Assembly: GCF_002813295.1 (NCBI RefSeq)
Contig: NZ_PHUE01000001.1
Coordinates: 930,001 to 994,000 of the forward strand
Direction of reading: 5' to 3'
Length of the DNA: 64,000 nt
DNA from: Flavobacterium sp. 5
GTDB taxonomy: Bacteria; Bacteroidota; Bacteroidia; Flavobacteriales; Flavobacteriaceae
Shown: positions 34,648 through 44,536 of the stretch, in pieces
How the letters are laid out: every line of letters starts with the position of its first letter
Position numbering within the stretch: the stretch's first letter is position 1
The notes under the pieces: model-generated
Seen by the model: the letters and a program-made list of their open reading frames with translations, nothing else
Database searches by the model: none
Told to the model about the DNA's origin: nothing
Program-made: the position numbers and the translations under genes

Positions 34648-36804
34648 ATGAAATCTATTTTTACTTTTTTCTTCTTTTTATTAAGTTTTTCAATTTTTGC
34701 TCAAGACAAGGCCGAAATTGAAACTTTTTTTTGGGGAAAGTCCGATGAATATAATAAGGTTACGGAAGTTCCTAGCAAATGGAAAGATGAATCGGCTGTT
34801 ATAATTTATAAAAATGAATATTATGACTATCATAAATTTGGCACAAGTGTAAAATATACTTCTGCTATAAGAAAAAGAATTAAATTACAGGATTTAGCTG
34901 CGGTTAAAGAGTTTTCTGAATTCTCTTTTGAAGACAAATTTTATTCGAATAAAGGGTATACTTCTAAAAAGTCAACCAGCATTCTTGGGGTAAAAATACT
35001 CAAACCAAATGGTAAAGAAATTATAATTGATATTGAAAAGGAAGCGAAAGAAATTGACAAAGAAAAAAAGATAGCCATTTCAAATCTTGAAGTTGGAGAT
35101 ATAATTGATATGTATTTCTACAGTATTGAACCTTTTAATTCCAAATATGAATTAGGATTTGATCCAGAGGAAACTACACTTGGTGACACTTATCCAATAA
35201 TGAATTTAAAAATTAATTTTAAAACTGAAAATGATTTTTTTCTAAATTTCAATACTTATAATGGAGCTCCAGAACTCAAAGAAATAAAGACAAACAAAGG
35301 TGGCGAAAGACAATATGTATTAGAAGCCAAAGATATTGAAAAGAATGAATTTCCTCGTTGGTTTTATCCATTGGCAGAAATGCCATGTTATAAATTTCAA
35401 GTGTTTTTTGCAAGATCAGGAAAATTTGAAGAAAGAGCATATGCCTTTTTATCTGAAAAAGAAAGTGTTGTAAAAAAGACCGTTTCAAAAGAAGAAGTCT
35501 TTGAATTTTATAATGATAAATTCAGACCTGCTGGAGATTTATCACCGGTAGAAAAATTTATAAAAAACAATAAATTTTCGAGTGACGAAGAAAAAGTAAG
35601 GGAAGTGTATTATTTTGCCAGACATAAGTTCTACACTCAATTCATTGAACCATTGGTGGTAGAAAATCAAAAACTATTTAGTGTCTACAAATATTACCAA
35701 GATGACTTTACATGGTATATGGATTCTCAAACAAGATTTATTAATTATTTCATGAAGTTCCTAAAAGAGAACAAAATTGATTATGATTTAATTGTAGCAA
35801 CTGGTAGAGAAAATGGATCAATCGATGACTTACTAATTCAGCAAAACTTAAAAGTTCTTCTTAGAATAAACACTCCAAAACCTATCTATTTAGATGAGTT
35901 TTCGTCATTTTCAAACACGGATATATTTGATAGCAATCTAGAAGGTACAAAAGCCTATGTTATGCAAATTTCAAAAGGAAAAAAAATTGTAGATGCCGTA
36001 AATACTACTTTACCAGAAACATCAGCCAATGATAATGCTTCGAAAGTTGTGTCAAACATAACTATTGCAGATGATTTTTCAACTATAAAAGTCAATCGTG
36101 AAATGCAATATTTAGGGCACATTAAAGAAGAAGAACAATCTGATCGTGTAAAGTTTTATGATTATGTACATGAAGATAATTCTAAATACATCACAGAATC
36201 TTTAAATGATCGTATAAAGAGTAAAAAAGAAAGAGCAAAATACATAAAAGAATACGATGCATTTATAAGTAAACTTAAAGAACAACTATCAGAAAAATAT
36301 AAAAAAGATATAAGCGAAGAATTTGGTTTTGAAATAGAAGACTATACTTTTTCTACTGTAAACACAGGAAGATACGGAACAAACTCTCCACTTATTTTAA
36401 ATGAAGGTTTCGCAATCAAAAAGGATTTAATAAAAAAAGCCGGTAATAATTATATCTTTGAAATTGGAAAATTCCTAACCAAACAAGTAGAAATTACCAA
36501 AAAAGAAAAGGATAGAAAAAACAATGTGTATTCGCCTTACCCACGTAGCTACGAAAATGAAATTGTATTTGAAATCCCTTCAGGATATACTGCTTCTGGA
36601 ATTGAAAAACTGAATAAAAAAGTACAAAATGAAACTGGAGAATTTATTAGTACTGCAAAAATAGAAGGCAACAAATTAACTATTAAAACATCAAAGAAAT
36701 ACAATAAATACTATTGGCCAAATGCAGATTGGAAAAAAATGATTTCTTTTTTAGATGAAGCCTATCAATTCACTCAAGAGAAAGTTTTATTGAAGAAAAA
36801 GTAA
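34648..36804 (+). CDS. secreted DUF3857-like paralogue lacking the catalytic cysteine
   Basis: 718 residues, signal peptide ending SIFAQ. The DUF3857-like start (SAIRKRIKLQDLAAVKEFSE) and overall layout match the gene upstream. In the transglutaminase region the position of the GDC motif reads WYMDSQTRFINYF, with no Cys, and the His and Asp motifs are not recognisable. It is probably a non-catalytic partner of the upstream protein. The gap is 6 bases, implying one mRNA. A hairpin terminator follows at 36846-36890. Confidence 0.78.
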   Translation: MKSIFTFFFFLLSFSIFAQDKAEIETFFWGKSDEYNKVTEVPSKWKDESAVIIYKNEYYDYHKFGTSVKYTSAIRKRIKLQDLAAVKEFSEFSFEDKFYSNKGYTSKKSTSILGVKILKPNGKEIIIDIEKEAKEIDKEKKIAISNLEVGDIIDMYFYSIEPFNSKYELGFDPEETTLGDTYPIMNLKINFKTENDFFLNFNTYNGAPELKEIKTNKGGERQYVLEAKDIEKNEFPRWFYPLAEMPCYKFQVFFARSGKFEERAYAFLSEKESVVKKTVSKEEVFEFYNDKFRPAGDLSPVEKFIKNNKFSSDEEKVREVYYFARHKFYTQFIEPLVVENQKLFSVYKYYQDDFTWYMDSQTRFINYFMKFLKENKIDYDLIVATGRENGSIDDLLIQQNLKVLLRINTPKPIYLDEFSSFSNTDIFDSNLEGTKAYVMQISKGKKIVDAVNTTLPETSANDNASKVVSNITIADDFSTIKVNREMQYLGHIKEEEQSDRVKFYDYVHEDNSKYITESLNDRIKSKKERAKYIKEYDAFISKLKEQLSEKYKKDISEEFGFEIEDYTFSTVNTGRYGTNSPLILNEGFAIKKDLIKKAGNNYIFEIGKFLTKQVEITKKEKDRKNNVYSPYPRSYENEIVFEIPSGYTASGIEKLNKKVQNETGEFISTAKIEGNKLTIKTSKKYNKYYWPNADWKKMISFLDEAYQFTQEKVLLKKK

Positions 36805-36845
36805 TTGCTTTTCTTTTTAATTAAAAATTAAAGTTAAAGATTATC

Positions 36846-36895
36846 AAAAAAGATAGTAGGTTTTTTTTAAAGAACACTACTATCTTTTTTTTTTT
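36846..36895 (+). terminator. terminator after the DUF3857 pair
   Basis: A 14-bp perfect stem (36846-36859 with 36877-36890) and an uninterrupted T-run. Confidence 0.85.
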
Positions 36896-37048
36896 GCCAT
36901 TATAAAAAACAATATTCTAATTTAGGCTGTCGATTTACCAAAACTAGAAACTATTATTTATGAGCTATCTGTTCTAAAACATAAAATATTTTAATCCCTT
37001 CCCAACCTTTTTCTCTTTTTAATCCTCTTTAGTAGAAAGACAACAATT

Positions 37049-37585
37049 GTGATAAACGAAAACTTAATTTCCAACTGCAAAAAAATGCATCGCGACGCCC
37101 AGCGTCAGGTGTATGAGCTTATGGCTCCAAAACTGTATCGCACTTGCAAGCGTTACCTAAAGAAAGAAGAAGAAATAGAAGAAGCCTTAGCCGATGCTTT
37201 CTACACTATTTTTACAAAACTCGATCAACTGAAAGAGTTTGGTGCTTTTGAAGCTTGGTGTCGAAAAATCACGGTCAATCATTGTTTGGCAACCATCAAG
37301 AAAAAAACCAATTTCAATTTGTATCTCGATGATGTAAAAACTATTTCACAACCTTTTACAGACGAAGTGACAGAACTTGAAGAGGAAGATTTACTCAATT
37401 TACTAAATCACATCCCTGACGGTTGCAAAACCATTTTTAATCTTTTCGTTATTGAAGGTTTCAGTCACAAAGAAATTGCAGCTATGCTTAACATTTCTGA
37501 AGGCACTTCTAAATCACAATTGAATGCTTCAAAAACCAAGCTCAAAGAGTTAGTAAACAATTTGTATTACCAAAAAGCGAAATAG
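37049..37585 (+). CDS. ECF-type RNA polymerase sigma factor
   Basis: 178 residues from a GTG start. Region 2 is seen in QVYELMAPKLYRTCKRYLKK and EEALADAFYTIFTKLDQLKE, with FEAWCRKITVNHCLATI. Region 4 is DLLNLLNHIPDGCKTIFNLF, then EGFSHKEIAAMLNISEGTSK as helix-turn-helix. It lies 2 bases before the plug-vWA gene, the usual position of an anti-sigma factor. No TAnnTTTG element is close upstream, so it may depend on its own or another sigma factor. Confidence 0.92.
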   Translation: MINENLISNCKKMHRDAQRQVYELMAPKLYRTCKRYLKKEEEIEEALADAFYTIFTKLDQLKEFGAFEAWCRKITVNHCLATIKKKTNFNLYLDDVKTISQPFTDEVTELEEEDLLNLLNHIPDGCKTIFNLFVIEGFSHKEIAAMLNISEGTSKSQLNASKTKLKELVNNLYYQKAK

Positions 37586-37587
37586 TC

Positions 37588-40320
37588 ATGGACAATCAAG
37601 ATAAAATATTCAACAAAATAAAAAATGCTTCCCAAAAAGCAGAAGAAAAAGACTTTCCTGCATTCGAAAAAGTATGGATGCGTGTAGAAGAAAAACTCGA
37701 TAAAAAAGAAGATAAAAAAACAATTGTTCTTTGGAAAAAGTTAGCTATTGCAGCTTCACTCCTATTGTTTTTTTCACTGGGTTATCAGTTCCTTAAAACT
37801 GATTCGAGGATAATCACTCCAAAAGGAACAGAACAAAACAATGTAGTTATTCAAGAAAAAGAAGACACAAATACTACTCAAAAACCTTCAGAAATTATTA
37901 AACCTGATGCTGAAATTATACTGAAAAAACAGATTAAAAAACCAGTTGTAATTGAAGAAACAAATATTTCTAAACCTATTATAAACTCAAAAGAAAATGA
38001 AACTATTAAAAAATCAGATTTAACAGGCTCTTCTGTTGCTATAATTTCTGCTGAGGATTTAGAAAAAATACCAGTAGTCGTAGATGTAAACGAAGCATTA
38101 AAAGGACGTGTAACAGGGGTTCAAGTGACTTCAGCAGAGATTTCAGCGAAAACCAAAGCTATTACCTTAGAAGAAAAAAATGTTACAGCGAAAATCACTT
38201 CTTCTTATGATGCTGTCAAAAGAACAATTACAGGAATAATCACTGACGAAAAAAATATTCCTATTCCAGGAGTTAATGTCGTTATTAATGGAGCAAAAAA
38301 CTATGTTACTACCAACTTCGATGGAAAATTTAGTATTCAAGCTGAGAAAGGAAATCAACTCGTTTTTAGTTATTTAGGATACGAAAACAGTTATGCTACA
38401 ATCGAAAAATCTGATAAAATAAATATAAAATTAGCACCTAGTTCAATGGCTTTGAATGAAGTAGTCGTGGTTGGTTATGGAACTGTTAAGCACTCCTCTT
38501 TAACGGGTTCAATTTCTACAATTAAGAATAAAACAGTCCGTTTGGCAAAGAAAAAAAATAAAGACAAAGTTATTTCAAATTCAGAAAAGGGAACAAATAA
38601 AAACAATACAAGTTTTATAGATGAAATTATTCAAAAAAGTGGCAAAGAATTTAGTACAAATGACAAGCCACTGCTTTTTCTTAATGGTTATAAAATTTCG
38701 AAAAGAAAATTAAATACTATTGATTTTAATGAATTTCAAACAATAGAAGTTGTAAAAATTATTGACGCAAAAAAAACCTTTGGAAATAAAGGTAAAAATG
38801 GAGTTATTATGATAACTTCAAAATATCCAACTGACGAAGAAGAGCAAAAGATTGAAAAAATAGAAGAGGAATTAAACGAAAAAGGAGCTGACTATCATGA
38901 ATTAGATTTTAAAGACAATATTGAAGAATATAATTCATTCCTTGAAAATCAATTTGAAAACCCAAAAACTGCACCACTATCAACTTTCTCCATTGATGTT
39001 GATAATGCTTCATACACCAATGTAAGACGCTTTATCAACAACGATCAAACTGTTCCAAAAGACGCTGTGAGAGTCGAAGAAATGATGAATTTCTTTAAAT
39101 ACAAATACCCACAACCACAAGATCAGCATCCGTTTTCAATTAATACGGAATACAGCAATTGTCCTTGGAATCCAAAACACCAAGTATTAAAAATTGGTTT
39201 ACAGGGAAAAAATATCCCAACAGATAATTTACCTGCTTCCAATTTCGTTTTCTTGATTGACGTTTCTGGTTCTATGAGTGATGCCAACAAATTACCATTA
39301 TTAAAACAGTCAATGAAAATTTTGGTAAACGAACTGCGAAAAAAAGACAAAGTAGCTATTGTTGTTTATGCTGGAGCAGCAGGAATGGTTTTGCCTCCAA
39401 CTGCTGGAGATCAAAAACAAACAATAATTAATGCTCTGGAAAATCTAAATGCGGGTGGAAGTACTGCGGGTGGTGCAGGAATAGAATTAGCCTACAAATT
39501 AGCCGAAGAAAATTTCATTAAAGGAGGGAATAATCGCGTAATTCTGGCTACTGATGGCGATTTTAATCTTGGCGCCTCATCCAATACTGATATACAGATT
39601 TTAATTGAACAAAAAAGAAAATCCGGGGTTTTCTTGACTTGTTTGGGTTATGGAATGGGGAATTATAAAGATAGTAAAATGGAAACTCTATCTGATAAAG
39701 GCAATGGGAATTATGCATACATCGACAATATTCAGGAAGCCAATCGATTCTTAGGAAAAGAGTTCAAAGGTTCTATGTTTGCTATCGCTAAAGATGTAAA
39801 AATACAAATCGAATTTAATCCAAAACACGTTCAAGCGTATAGATTGATTGGATATGAAAACAGAAAACTACGTTCAGAAGATTTCACCAACGATGCTATT
39901 GATGCAGGTGAATTAGGAAGCGGACATACTGTTACAGCTTTGTACGAAGTAATTCCAACTGGTGTGAAAAGTGATTATATTAACAATCAACCCGATTTGA
40001 AATACACTAAAAGTGATTCAAATGAAAGTGATTATTCTGATGAACTGGCAACTATAAAATTCCGCTATAAAAAACCAGATGGAGACAAAAGTATTGAAAT
40101 GGTTAAAACCGTTGAAAACAAATCCATTCCTTTAAAAAATTCATCTGATGATTTCAAATTTAGTGCTGCTGTTGCTTGGTTTGGATTAAAATTAAGAGAT
40201 TCGAATTTGGTTTCTAATAAGGCTACAGAAGATATTAAAAAACTAGCCAAAGAAGGATTGTCTAATGATGAAGACGGTTATAAAGCAGAATTTATTCGCT
40301 TGGTAGAAACCGTGAAATAG
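37588..40320 (+). CDS. inner-membrane anti-sigma-like protein with TonB-plug-like, carboxypeptidase-regulatory and von Willebrand A domains
   Basis: 910 residues. Residues 1-48 are cytoplasmic and charged, and 50-68 form a membrane helix. Next comes a piece like a SusC plug (SAEDLEKIPVVVDVNEALKG, RVTGVQV, 155-180). A CarboxypepD_reg-like domain follows (RTITGIITDEKNIPIPGVNV, 212-283), then the SusC linker ALNEVVVVGYGTVKHSSLTG, then a second plug-like piece ending NGVIMITSK (about 360-412). The C-terminal half is a YfbK-type vWA domain with MIDAS DVSGS (558-562) and a DUF3520-like end. The first 48 residues lack a zinc anti-sigma motif. An anti-sigma role is inferred from gene order and topology. 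Confidence 0.88.
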   Translation: MDNQDKIFNKIKNASQKAEEKDFPAFEKVWMRVEEKLDKKEDKKTIVLWKKLAIAASLLLFFSLGYQFLKTDSRIITPKGTEQNNVVIQEKEDTNTTQKPSEIIKPDAEIILKKQIKKPVVIEETNISKPIINSKENETIKKSDLTGSSVAIISAEDLEKIPVVVDVNEALKGRVTGVQVTSAEISAKTKAITLEEKNVTAKITSSYDAVKRTITGIITDEKNIPIPGVNVVINGAKNYVTTNFDGKFSIQAEKGNQLVFSYLGYENSYATIEKSDKINIKLAPSSMALNEVVVVGYGTVKHSSLTGSISTIKNKTVRLAKKKNKDKVISNSEKGTNKNNTSFIDEIIQKSGKEFSTNDKPLLFLNGYKISKRKLNTIDFNEFQTIEVVKIIDAKKTFGNKGKNGVIMITSKYPTDEEEQKIEKIEEELNEKGADYHELDFKDNIEEYNSFLENQFENPKTAPLSTFSIDVDNASYTNVRRFINNDQTVPKDAVRVEEMMNFFKYKYPQPQDQHPFSINTEYSNCPWNPKHQVLKIGLQGKNIPTDNLPASNFVFLIDVSGSMSDANKLPLLKQSMKILVNELRKKDKVAIVVYAGAAGMVLPPTAGDQKQTIINALENLNAGGSTAGGAGIELAYKLAEENFIKGGNNRVILATDGDFNLGASSNTDIQILIEQKRKSGVFLTCLGYGMGNYKDSKMETLSDKGNGNYAYIDNIQEANRFLGKEFKGSMFAIAKDVKIQIEFNPKHVQAYRLIGYENRKLRSEDFTNDAIDAGELGSGHTVTALYEVIPTGVKSDYINNQPDLKYTKSDSNESDYSDELATIKFRYKKPDGDKSIEMVKTVENKSIPLKNSSDDFKFSAAVAWFGLKLRDSNLVSNKATEDIKKLAKEGLSNDEDGYKAEFIRLVETVK

Positions 40321-40442
40321 GTTTAAAGACAAAAGAATTAAACGAATTTTATTTATAAAGAAAAAACAACAAACTTTGTAAATACACTTCACTTCTTATA
40401 TGAAGTCTATTGAGAAGTGAAATATTATTATAAACCAACATT

Positions 40443-40919
40443 ATGAAAAAACACTTAACACTATTAATGCTAATTCTTTGCATCAATGTTTACTCTCAAA
40501 ATGTTGTCCAAAAAGAATTAAAAGGTAGATGGAAAATGCAAAAAAATGAAAACTTCAATAATACAGATATTAATTTTGGAGAATTTCTAAAATTTAATGA
40601 CAACGAAATTAATTTTTTCAAAATAGAATCAGGTAAAGAGGAAGAAGAATCTATAAAAAAAATCACATTTATATATGATTTTGGAAACCAACATTATAAC
40701 AATGATCGCTGTCAATTAATAAAATTTGAAAATGGTGAGGTTTGGGAATTAACTCTTAGATTAATTAATAATGAAACAAGATTGATTTGGGAATTAAAAA
40801 TGGACAAAAATGGTAGTTTTATAATACTAGCTGATGATAGGGGAGTTATAAAAAATCCTGAGTTAAGAAAAAAAGCTCTTGAAGGGGAAATTAACACTTA
40901 TTATATTAAGATAAAATAA
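40443..40919 (+). CDS. secreted lipocalin-like protein of unknown function
   Basis: 158 residues with a signal peptide (MKKHLTLLMLILCINVYSQ). KGRWKMQKNENFNN followed by alternating strands (FLKFNDNEINFFKIESG, FIYDFGNQHYNNDRCQL, EVWELTLRLINNETRLIWEL) resembles short lipocalin-like proteins of Bacteroidota. No function can be named. It lies 122 bases after the vWA gene and may be cotranscribed with it, though the AT-rich gap could hold a promoter. Confidence 0.65.
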   Translation: MKKHLTLLMLILCINVYSQNVVQKELKGRWKMQKNENFNNTDINFGEFLKFNDNEINFFKIESGKEEEESIKKITFIYDFGNQHYNNDRCQLIKFENGEVWELTLRLINNETRLIWELKMDKNGSFIILADDRGVIKNPELRKKALEGEINTYYIKIK

Positions 40920-40955
40920 CAGTTTTAAAGAGCCTTTAGCAGATATAATAGATTT

Positions 40956-41002
40956 CAGATTCACAGATTTTCAAAATAAATCTTTTTTAATCTGTGAATC
41001 TG
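40956..41002. repeat. 14-bp inverted repeat of the CACAGATT family
   Basis: CAGATTCACAGATT (40956-40969) pairs perfectly with 40989-41002, loop 19. Related single arms occur at about 14143-14165 and 15455-15480. It may also terminate the preceding gene. Confidence 0.75.
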
Positions 41003-41095
41003 TGGCTAAAAAAAATCGAAGTTACATTATTTCATTCCTTTAAAAATTAGCTTTTTTTTCACACAAACCACAACTTCAAGCCTCATCAAATACCT

Positions 41096-41103
41096 TAACT
41101 TTG
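41096..41103 (+). promoter_or_regulatory. TAnnTTTG promoter of the SDR gene
   Basis: TAACTTTG, 24 bases upstream of the ATG at 41127. Confidence 0.6.
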
Positions 41104-41126
41104 TTTTAGAACAAAAGAAATAAAAG

Positions 41127-41843
41127 ATGAACGACTTAAAAAATAAAAATGCTCTAATTACAGGAGCTGGAAAAGGAATTGGAAAAGCAATTGCATTGGC
41201 TTTGGCTAAAGAAGGTGTTAACGTAATTTTAATAGCAAGAACACAGGAAGATATCGACAATGTAGCAGCAAAAGCACGTTCATTAAGAGTGAAAGCTTTA
41301 GCAATAACTGCAGATGTTGCTGACATCAATTCTGTAAATACAGCTGTAGAAAAAGCTTTAGCTGAATTCAAAACAATTGATATTTTGATTAATAATGCCG
41401 GAATCGCAGCCTTTGGAAAGTTCTTAGAATTAGAACCAACCGAATGGGAGCGTATCATTCAGGTAAATTTAATGGGAACTTATTATGTAACCCGTGCCAT
41501 TCTTCCTAACATGATCGAAAGACAAACTGGAGATATCATCAATATTTCATCTACAGCGGGATTAAACGGAAATGCATTAACTAGTGCCTACAGCGCTTCT
41601 AAGTTTGCTGTTTTAGGATTGACTGATTCTTTGATGCAAGAAGTTCGTAAACACAACATTCGCGTTACCGCTTTAACTCCAAGTACAGTTGCAACTGATA
41701 TGGCAAAAGAATTAAATCTTACAGATGGTAACCCCGATAAAGTAATGCAATCAGAAGATATGGCTGAACTCATTATCGCTCAACTAAAATTAAACAAACG
41801 CGTTTTTATCAAAAACAGTAGTATTTGGTCCACGAATCCTTAG
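41127..41843 (+). CDS. classical SDR, 3-oxoacyl-reductase-like (FabG-type)
   Basis: A 238-residue classical short-chain dehydrogenase. The cofactor site [19 protein letters not shown] opens the Rossmann fold, [11 protein letters not shown] is the NNAG motif, and S-Y-K catalysis is visible in [20 protein letters not shown] with SK following. LIARTQED suggests NADP(H). FabG-like 3-ketoacyl or sepiapterin-type reductions are the likely range; the true fatty-acid FabG usually sits with acpP/fabF, absent here, so no gene symbol is given. Confidence 0.85.
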   Translation: MNDLKNKNALITGAGKGIGKAIALALAKEGVNVILIARTQEDIDNVAAKARSLRVKALAITADVADINSVNTAVEKALAEFKTIDILINNAGIAAFGKFLELEPTEWERIIQVNLMGTYYVTRAILPNMIERQTGDIINISSTAGLNGNALTSAYSASKFAVLGLTDSLMQEVRKHNIRVTALTPSTVATDMAKELNLTDGNPDKVMQSEDMAELIIAQLKLNKRVFIKNSSIWSTNP

Positions 41844-41864
41844 CAACCATTTGCTAAAAATATA

Positions 41865-41927
41865 AAACCATTAAGAGATTAAGTTTATTAAGCTTTGCAC
41901 TTAATTTTCTTAATCTCTTAATGGTTT
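41865..41927. terminator. 19-bp perfect inverted repeat between SDR and mtaB
   Basis: Arms 41865-41883 and 41909-41927 pair perfectly; the 25-base loop contains a smaller TTAAG/CTTAA hairpin. It sits between convergent genes and should terminate both. Confidence 0.8.
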
Positions 41928-41956
41928 AAAAATATTTTAATTTTTACAATATTTTA

Positions 41957-43285
41957 TTACACCTCAACATTCAAAAATTCCATTCTCACACTTCCATCTT
42001 CATCAATTTTTGTTAAATTGATTTCGTGCAATGTATTTACTAATTCTGGATTCCAAGGTGTTTTTACTTTTACATAATTCTCCGTAAAACCATGAATATA
42101 GCCTTCTTTGTTTTCACTCTCAAAAAGTACCGTTCTGTTACTTCCTAATTGACTCTCATAAAAAACACGGCGTTTTTTAACTGATAAACCACGTAACATT
42201 TTGCTACGTTTAGCGCGAACATTAGCAGGAATAATACCTTCCATTACAGCCGCTTCGGTATTATCTCTTTCAGAATATGTAAAAACGTGTAAATAGGAAA
42301 TATCCATTTCATTCAAAAAATGATACGTTTCTAAAAAATGCTCATCAGTTTCTCCTGGAAAACCAACAATAACATCTACACCAATACAGGCATGTGGCAT
42401 AACTTCACGAATTTTATTAACTCTTTCGGTATAAACTTCACGTAAATAACGACGCTTCATTAATTTCAAAATATCATTGCTTCCTGATTGCAATGGAATA
42501 TGAAAATGTGGTACAAACGTTCTGCTTTTAGATACAAATTCTATAGTTTCATTCTTCAATAAATTAGGCTCAATAGAGGATATACGTAATCTTTCGATTC
42601 CTTCTACTCTATCCAAAGCCTGAACTAATTCAAGAAAAGTATGTTCGTGTTTTTTATTACCAAACTCCCCTTTTCCATAGTCTCCAATATTTACTCCTGT
42701 CAGAACAATTTCTTTAATGTCTTGTTTTGAAATTTCGTAAGCATTTTTCAATACATTTTCCAATTCATCACTTCGAGAAATTCCTCGAGCTAGTGGAATT
42801 GTACAATAAGTACATTTATAATCGCAACCATCTTGCACTTTCAAAAAAGCACGGGTTCTATCTCCTATAGAATAACTGCCTACATAAAAATCGGCCTCGG
42901 CAATCTCGCAAGAATGCACTTCTCCAAAATCATTTTTAGACAAATCATTGATATAATCAGCCAGCTTGAATTTCTCTGTAGCTCCCAAAACCAAATCTAC
43001 TCCATCCACATTTGCTAATTCCTCAGGTTTCAATTGTGCATAACACCCTACTGCTGCGACAAAAGCTTTATCGTTTAATTTCATCGCTTTACGTACGACT
43101 TGTTTAAACTGTTTATCTGCATTCTCAGTAACCGAACAAGTATTAATTACATACATATCCGCTACTTCTTCAAAATCAACACGGTCAAAACCTTCGTCTT
43201 GTAAATTTCGGGCAATGGTTGATGTTTCTGAAAAATTCAGTTTACAACCCAAAGTATAAAAAGCGACTTTCTTTCTGTTTTCCAT
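41957..43285 (-). CDS. mtaB: tRNA t6A37 methylthiotransferase MtaB
   Basis: A 442-residue radical-SAM methylthiotransferase. The N-terminal UPF0004 domain has the three cluster cysteines C14 (TLGCKLN), C50 (NTCSVT) and C81 (GCYAQ). The radical-SAM cluster is C154-x3-C158-x2-C161 in GCDYKCTYCTIPLARG. A TRAM domain ends the protein. NTCSVTENAD and the lack of MiaB-type residues place it in the MtaB/YqeV group, which converts t6A to ms2t6A at position 37. The promoter is at 43331-43338. Confidence 0.92.
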   Translation of the reverse strand: MENRKKVAFYTLGCKLNFSETSTIARNLQDEGFDRVDFEEVADMYVINTCSVTENADKQFKQVVRKAMKLNDKAFVAAVGCYAQLKPEELANVDGVDLVLGATEKFKLADYINDLSKNDFGEVHSCEIAEADFYVGSYSIGDRTRAFLKVQDGCDYKCTYCTIPLARGISRSDELENVLKNAYEISKQDIKEIVLTGVNIGDYGKGEFGNKKHEHTFLELVQALDRVEGIERLRISSIEPNLLKNETIEFVSKSRTFVPHFHIPLQSGSNDILKLMKRRYLREVYTERVNKIREVMPHACIGVDVIVGFPGETDEHFLETYHFLNEMDISYLHVFTYSERDNTEAAVMEGIIPANVRAKRSKMLRGLSVKKRRVFYESQLGSNRTVLFESENKEGYIHGFTENYVKVKTPWNPELVNTLHEINLTKIDEDGSVRMEFLNVEV

Positions 43286-43918
43286 AATTATCTTAAACTA
43301 ATGAAATCGTTGTCAAAAAATTTAAGTGTGCAAATTTACAAACAATATTCATGAAAACGAAATTCGAAATAAACTGAATTTCAAGTTCTTATATTTTTAT
43401 TTTATTTAAACATTTTAAACGATAATTGCATATTACATCCATATAAAATTTGAATCTCAAATAATAAATTTTTACATTTTTTGAGCTATACTAAAAAGTC
43501 TAACAAAATGATTATGTGTATATAAAGTTTCATCAATCTAAATATGACCAATAATAACCTTAAATTATTTTAAATATAAAGTAATCTCGATTTTGTTCTT
43601 ATGTTTTTAAATGTTAATTTCACCTCACCAAAAACAAACTAACGGCAAAAGCTTTATCAACACCAATAAAGTTGCGTTATAAACTCATTTTTGTAAATCA
43701 AAAAACTAATTATTCCAAGGAATAATTTAGATCTATTTGATTCTGAAATAAATAAAAGTTTTACAAAAAACAGAGCTAAAGCAACAACATTTCACCATCT
43801 GTGTATATTGGTTCGCCTTTTGTTATATGCCACCTGAAAAACAAACGATAGTTTAAATTAAAGATAAATGGGATCACCGAAAACCATAAAGAGTAGGTCA
43901 ATATTAAATAAATAAAAA
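43286..43918. other. 633-base intergenic region without recognised genes
   Basis: Strongly AT-rich. Apart from the mtaB promoter at its left edge I see no open frame, hairpin or repeat that stands out. The stretch from about 43750 to 43900 has somewhat higher GC and could hold the promoter and leader of the next gene. Confidence 0.5.
43331..43338 (-). promoter_or_regulatory. TAnnTTTG promoter of mtaB
   Basis: TAAATTTG on the reverse strand, 45 bases upstream of the ATG at 43285. Confidence 0.55.
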
Positions 43919-44440
43919 ATGAAATCAATCTGTCTAACAATCTCCCTACTATTTATTACTCTTTGCTCACAAGCACAAAATGCACCAACAATAGCAACTA
44001 AAAATCCTTTTCCAACAATCAGTACTTTGACTAGTTGGGCTAGTTATAACTCACAAGAAAAATTTAATCTTGACATCAGAAGTCTTGGTTTTAAATTTGA
44101 AGAAAAATCAGTAGAAACAGCTTCAACATCTTATACTTATATTAGAAAAGTTTCTGTAGAGAACATTAATTATACTGATAGAATTGTTTATAGAATTGCT
44201 AATGACAACTCGGCAAGTATTATCTCTCTAGTAACTGCATCAACAGATTTAGTATCATTTTATACTCCTCAATTGGCCAATTACAAAACTGGTAAATGCG
44301 AGAATGAAATGTCTAAAGATAAAAAAACAACTTGTACTTGCTACAACAACGAAAAATTTAGCATCGATCTTTGTGACGAAAGAGTGAAACTTACTATGGG
44401 AGACGGGAACAATTACTTTATCTCAGTAGCTAAAAAATAA
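43919..44440 (+). CDS. small secreted protein of unknown function
   Basis: 173 residues with a signal peptide of about 19 residues (ends LCSQAQ). The mature part is mixed alpha/beta, with a cluster of cysteines near the C-terminus (KCENEMSKDKKTTCTCYNNE, then IDLCDE) that may form disulfides or bind metal. I do not recognise the family. It is isolated between a 633-base gap and a strong terminator. Confidence 0.65.
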   Translation: MKSICLTISLLFITLCSQAQNAPTIATKNPFPTISTLTSWASYNSQEKFNLDIRSLGFKFEEKSVETASTSYTYIRKVSVENINYTDRIVYRIANDNSASIISLVTASTDLVSFYTPQLANYKTGKCENEMSKDKKTTCTCYNNEKFSIDLCDERVKLTMGDGNNYFISVAKK

Positions 44441-44455
44441 TAATTTATATTCTAC

Positions 44456-44493
44456 AAAAAAACCGTTTCATTTAGTAATGAAACGGTTTTTTT
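44456..44493. terminator. 17-bp terminator hairpin, convergent
   Basis: Perfect 17-bp stem (44456-44472 with 44477-44493), loop TAGT, with A/T runs for both strands. Confidence 0.9.
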
Positions 44494-44536
44494 ATGCTTT
44501 AAAATTCAAATTTGTAATTTGAATTTATCTCTTTCT

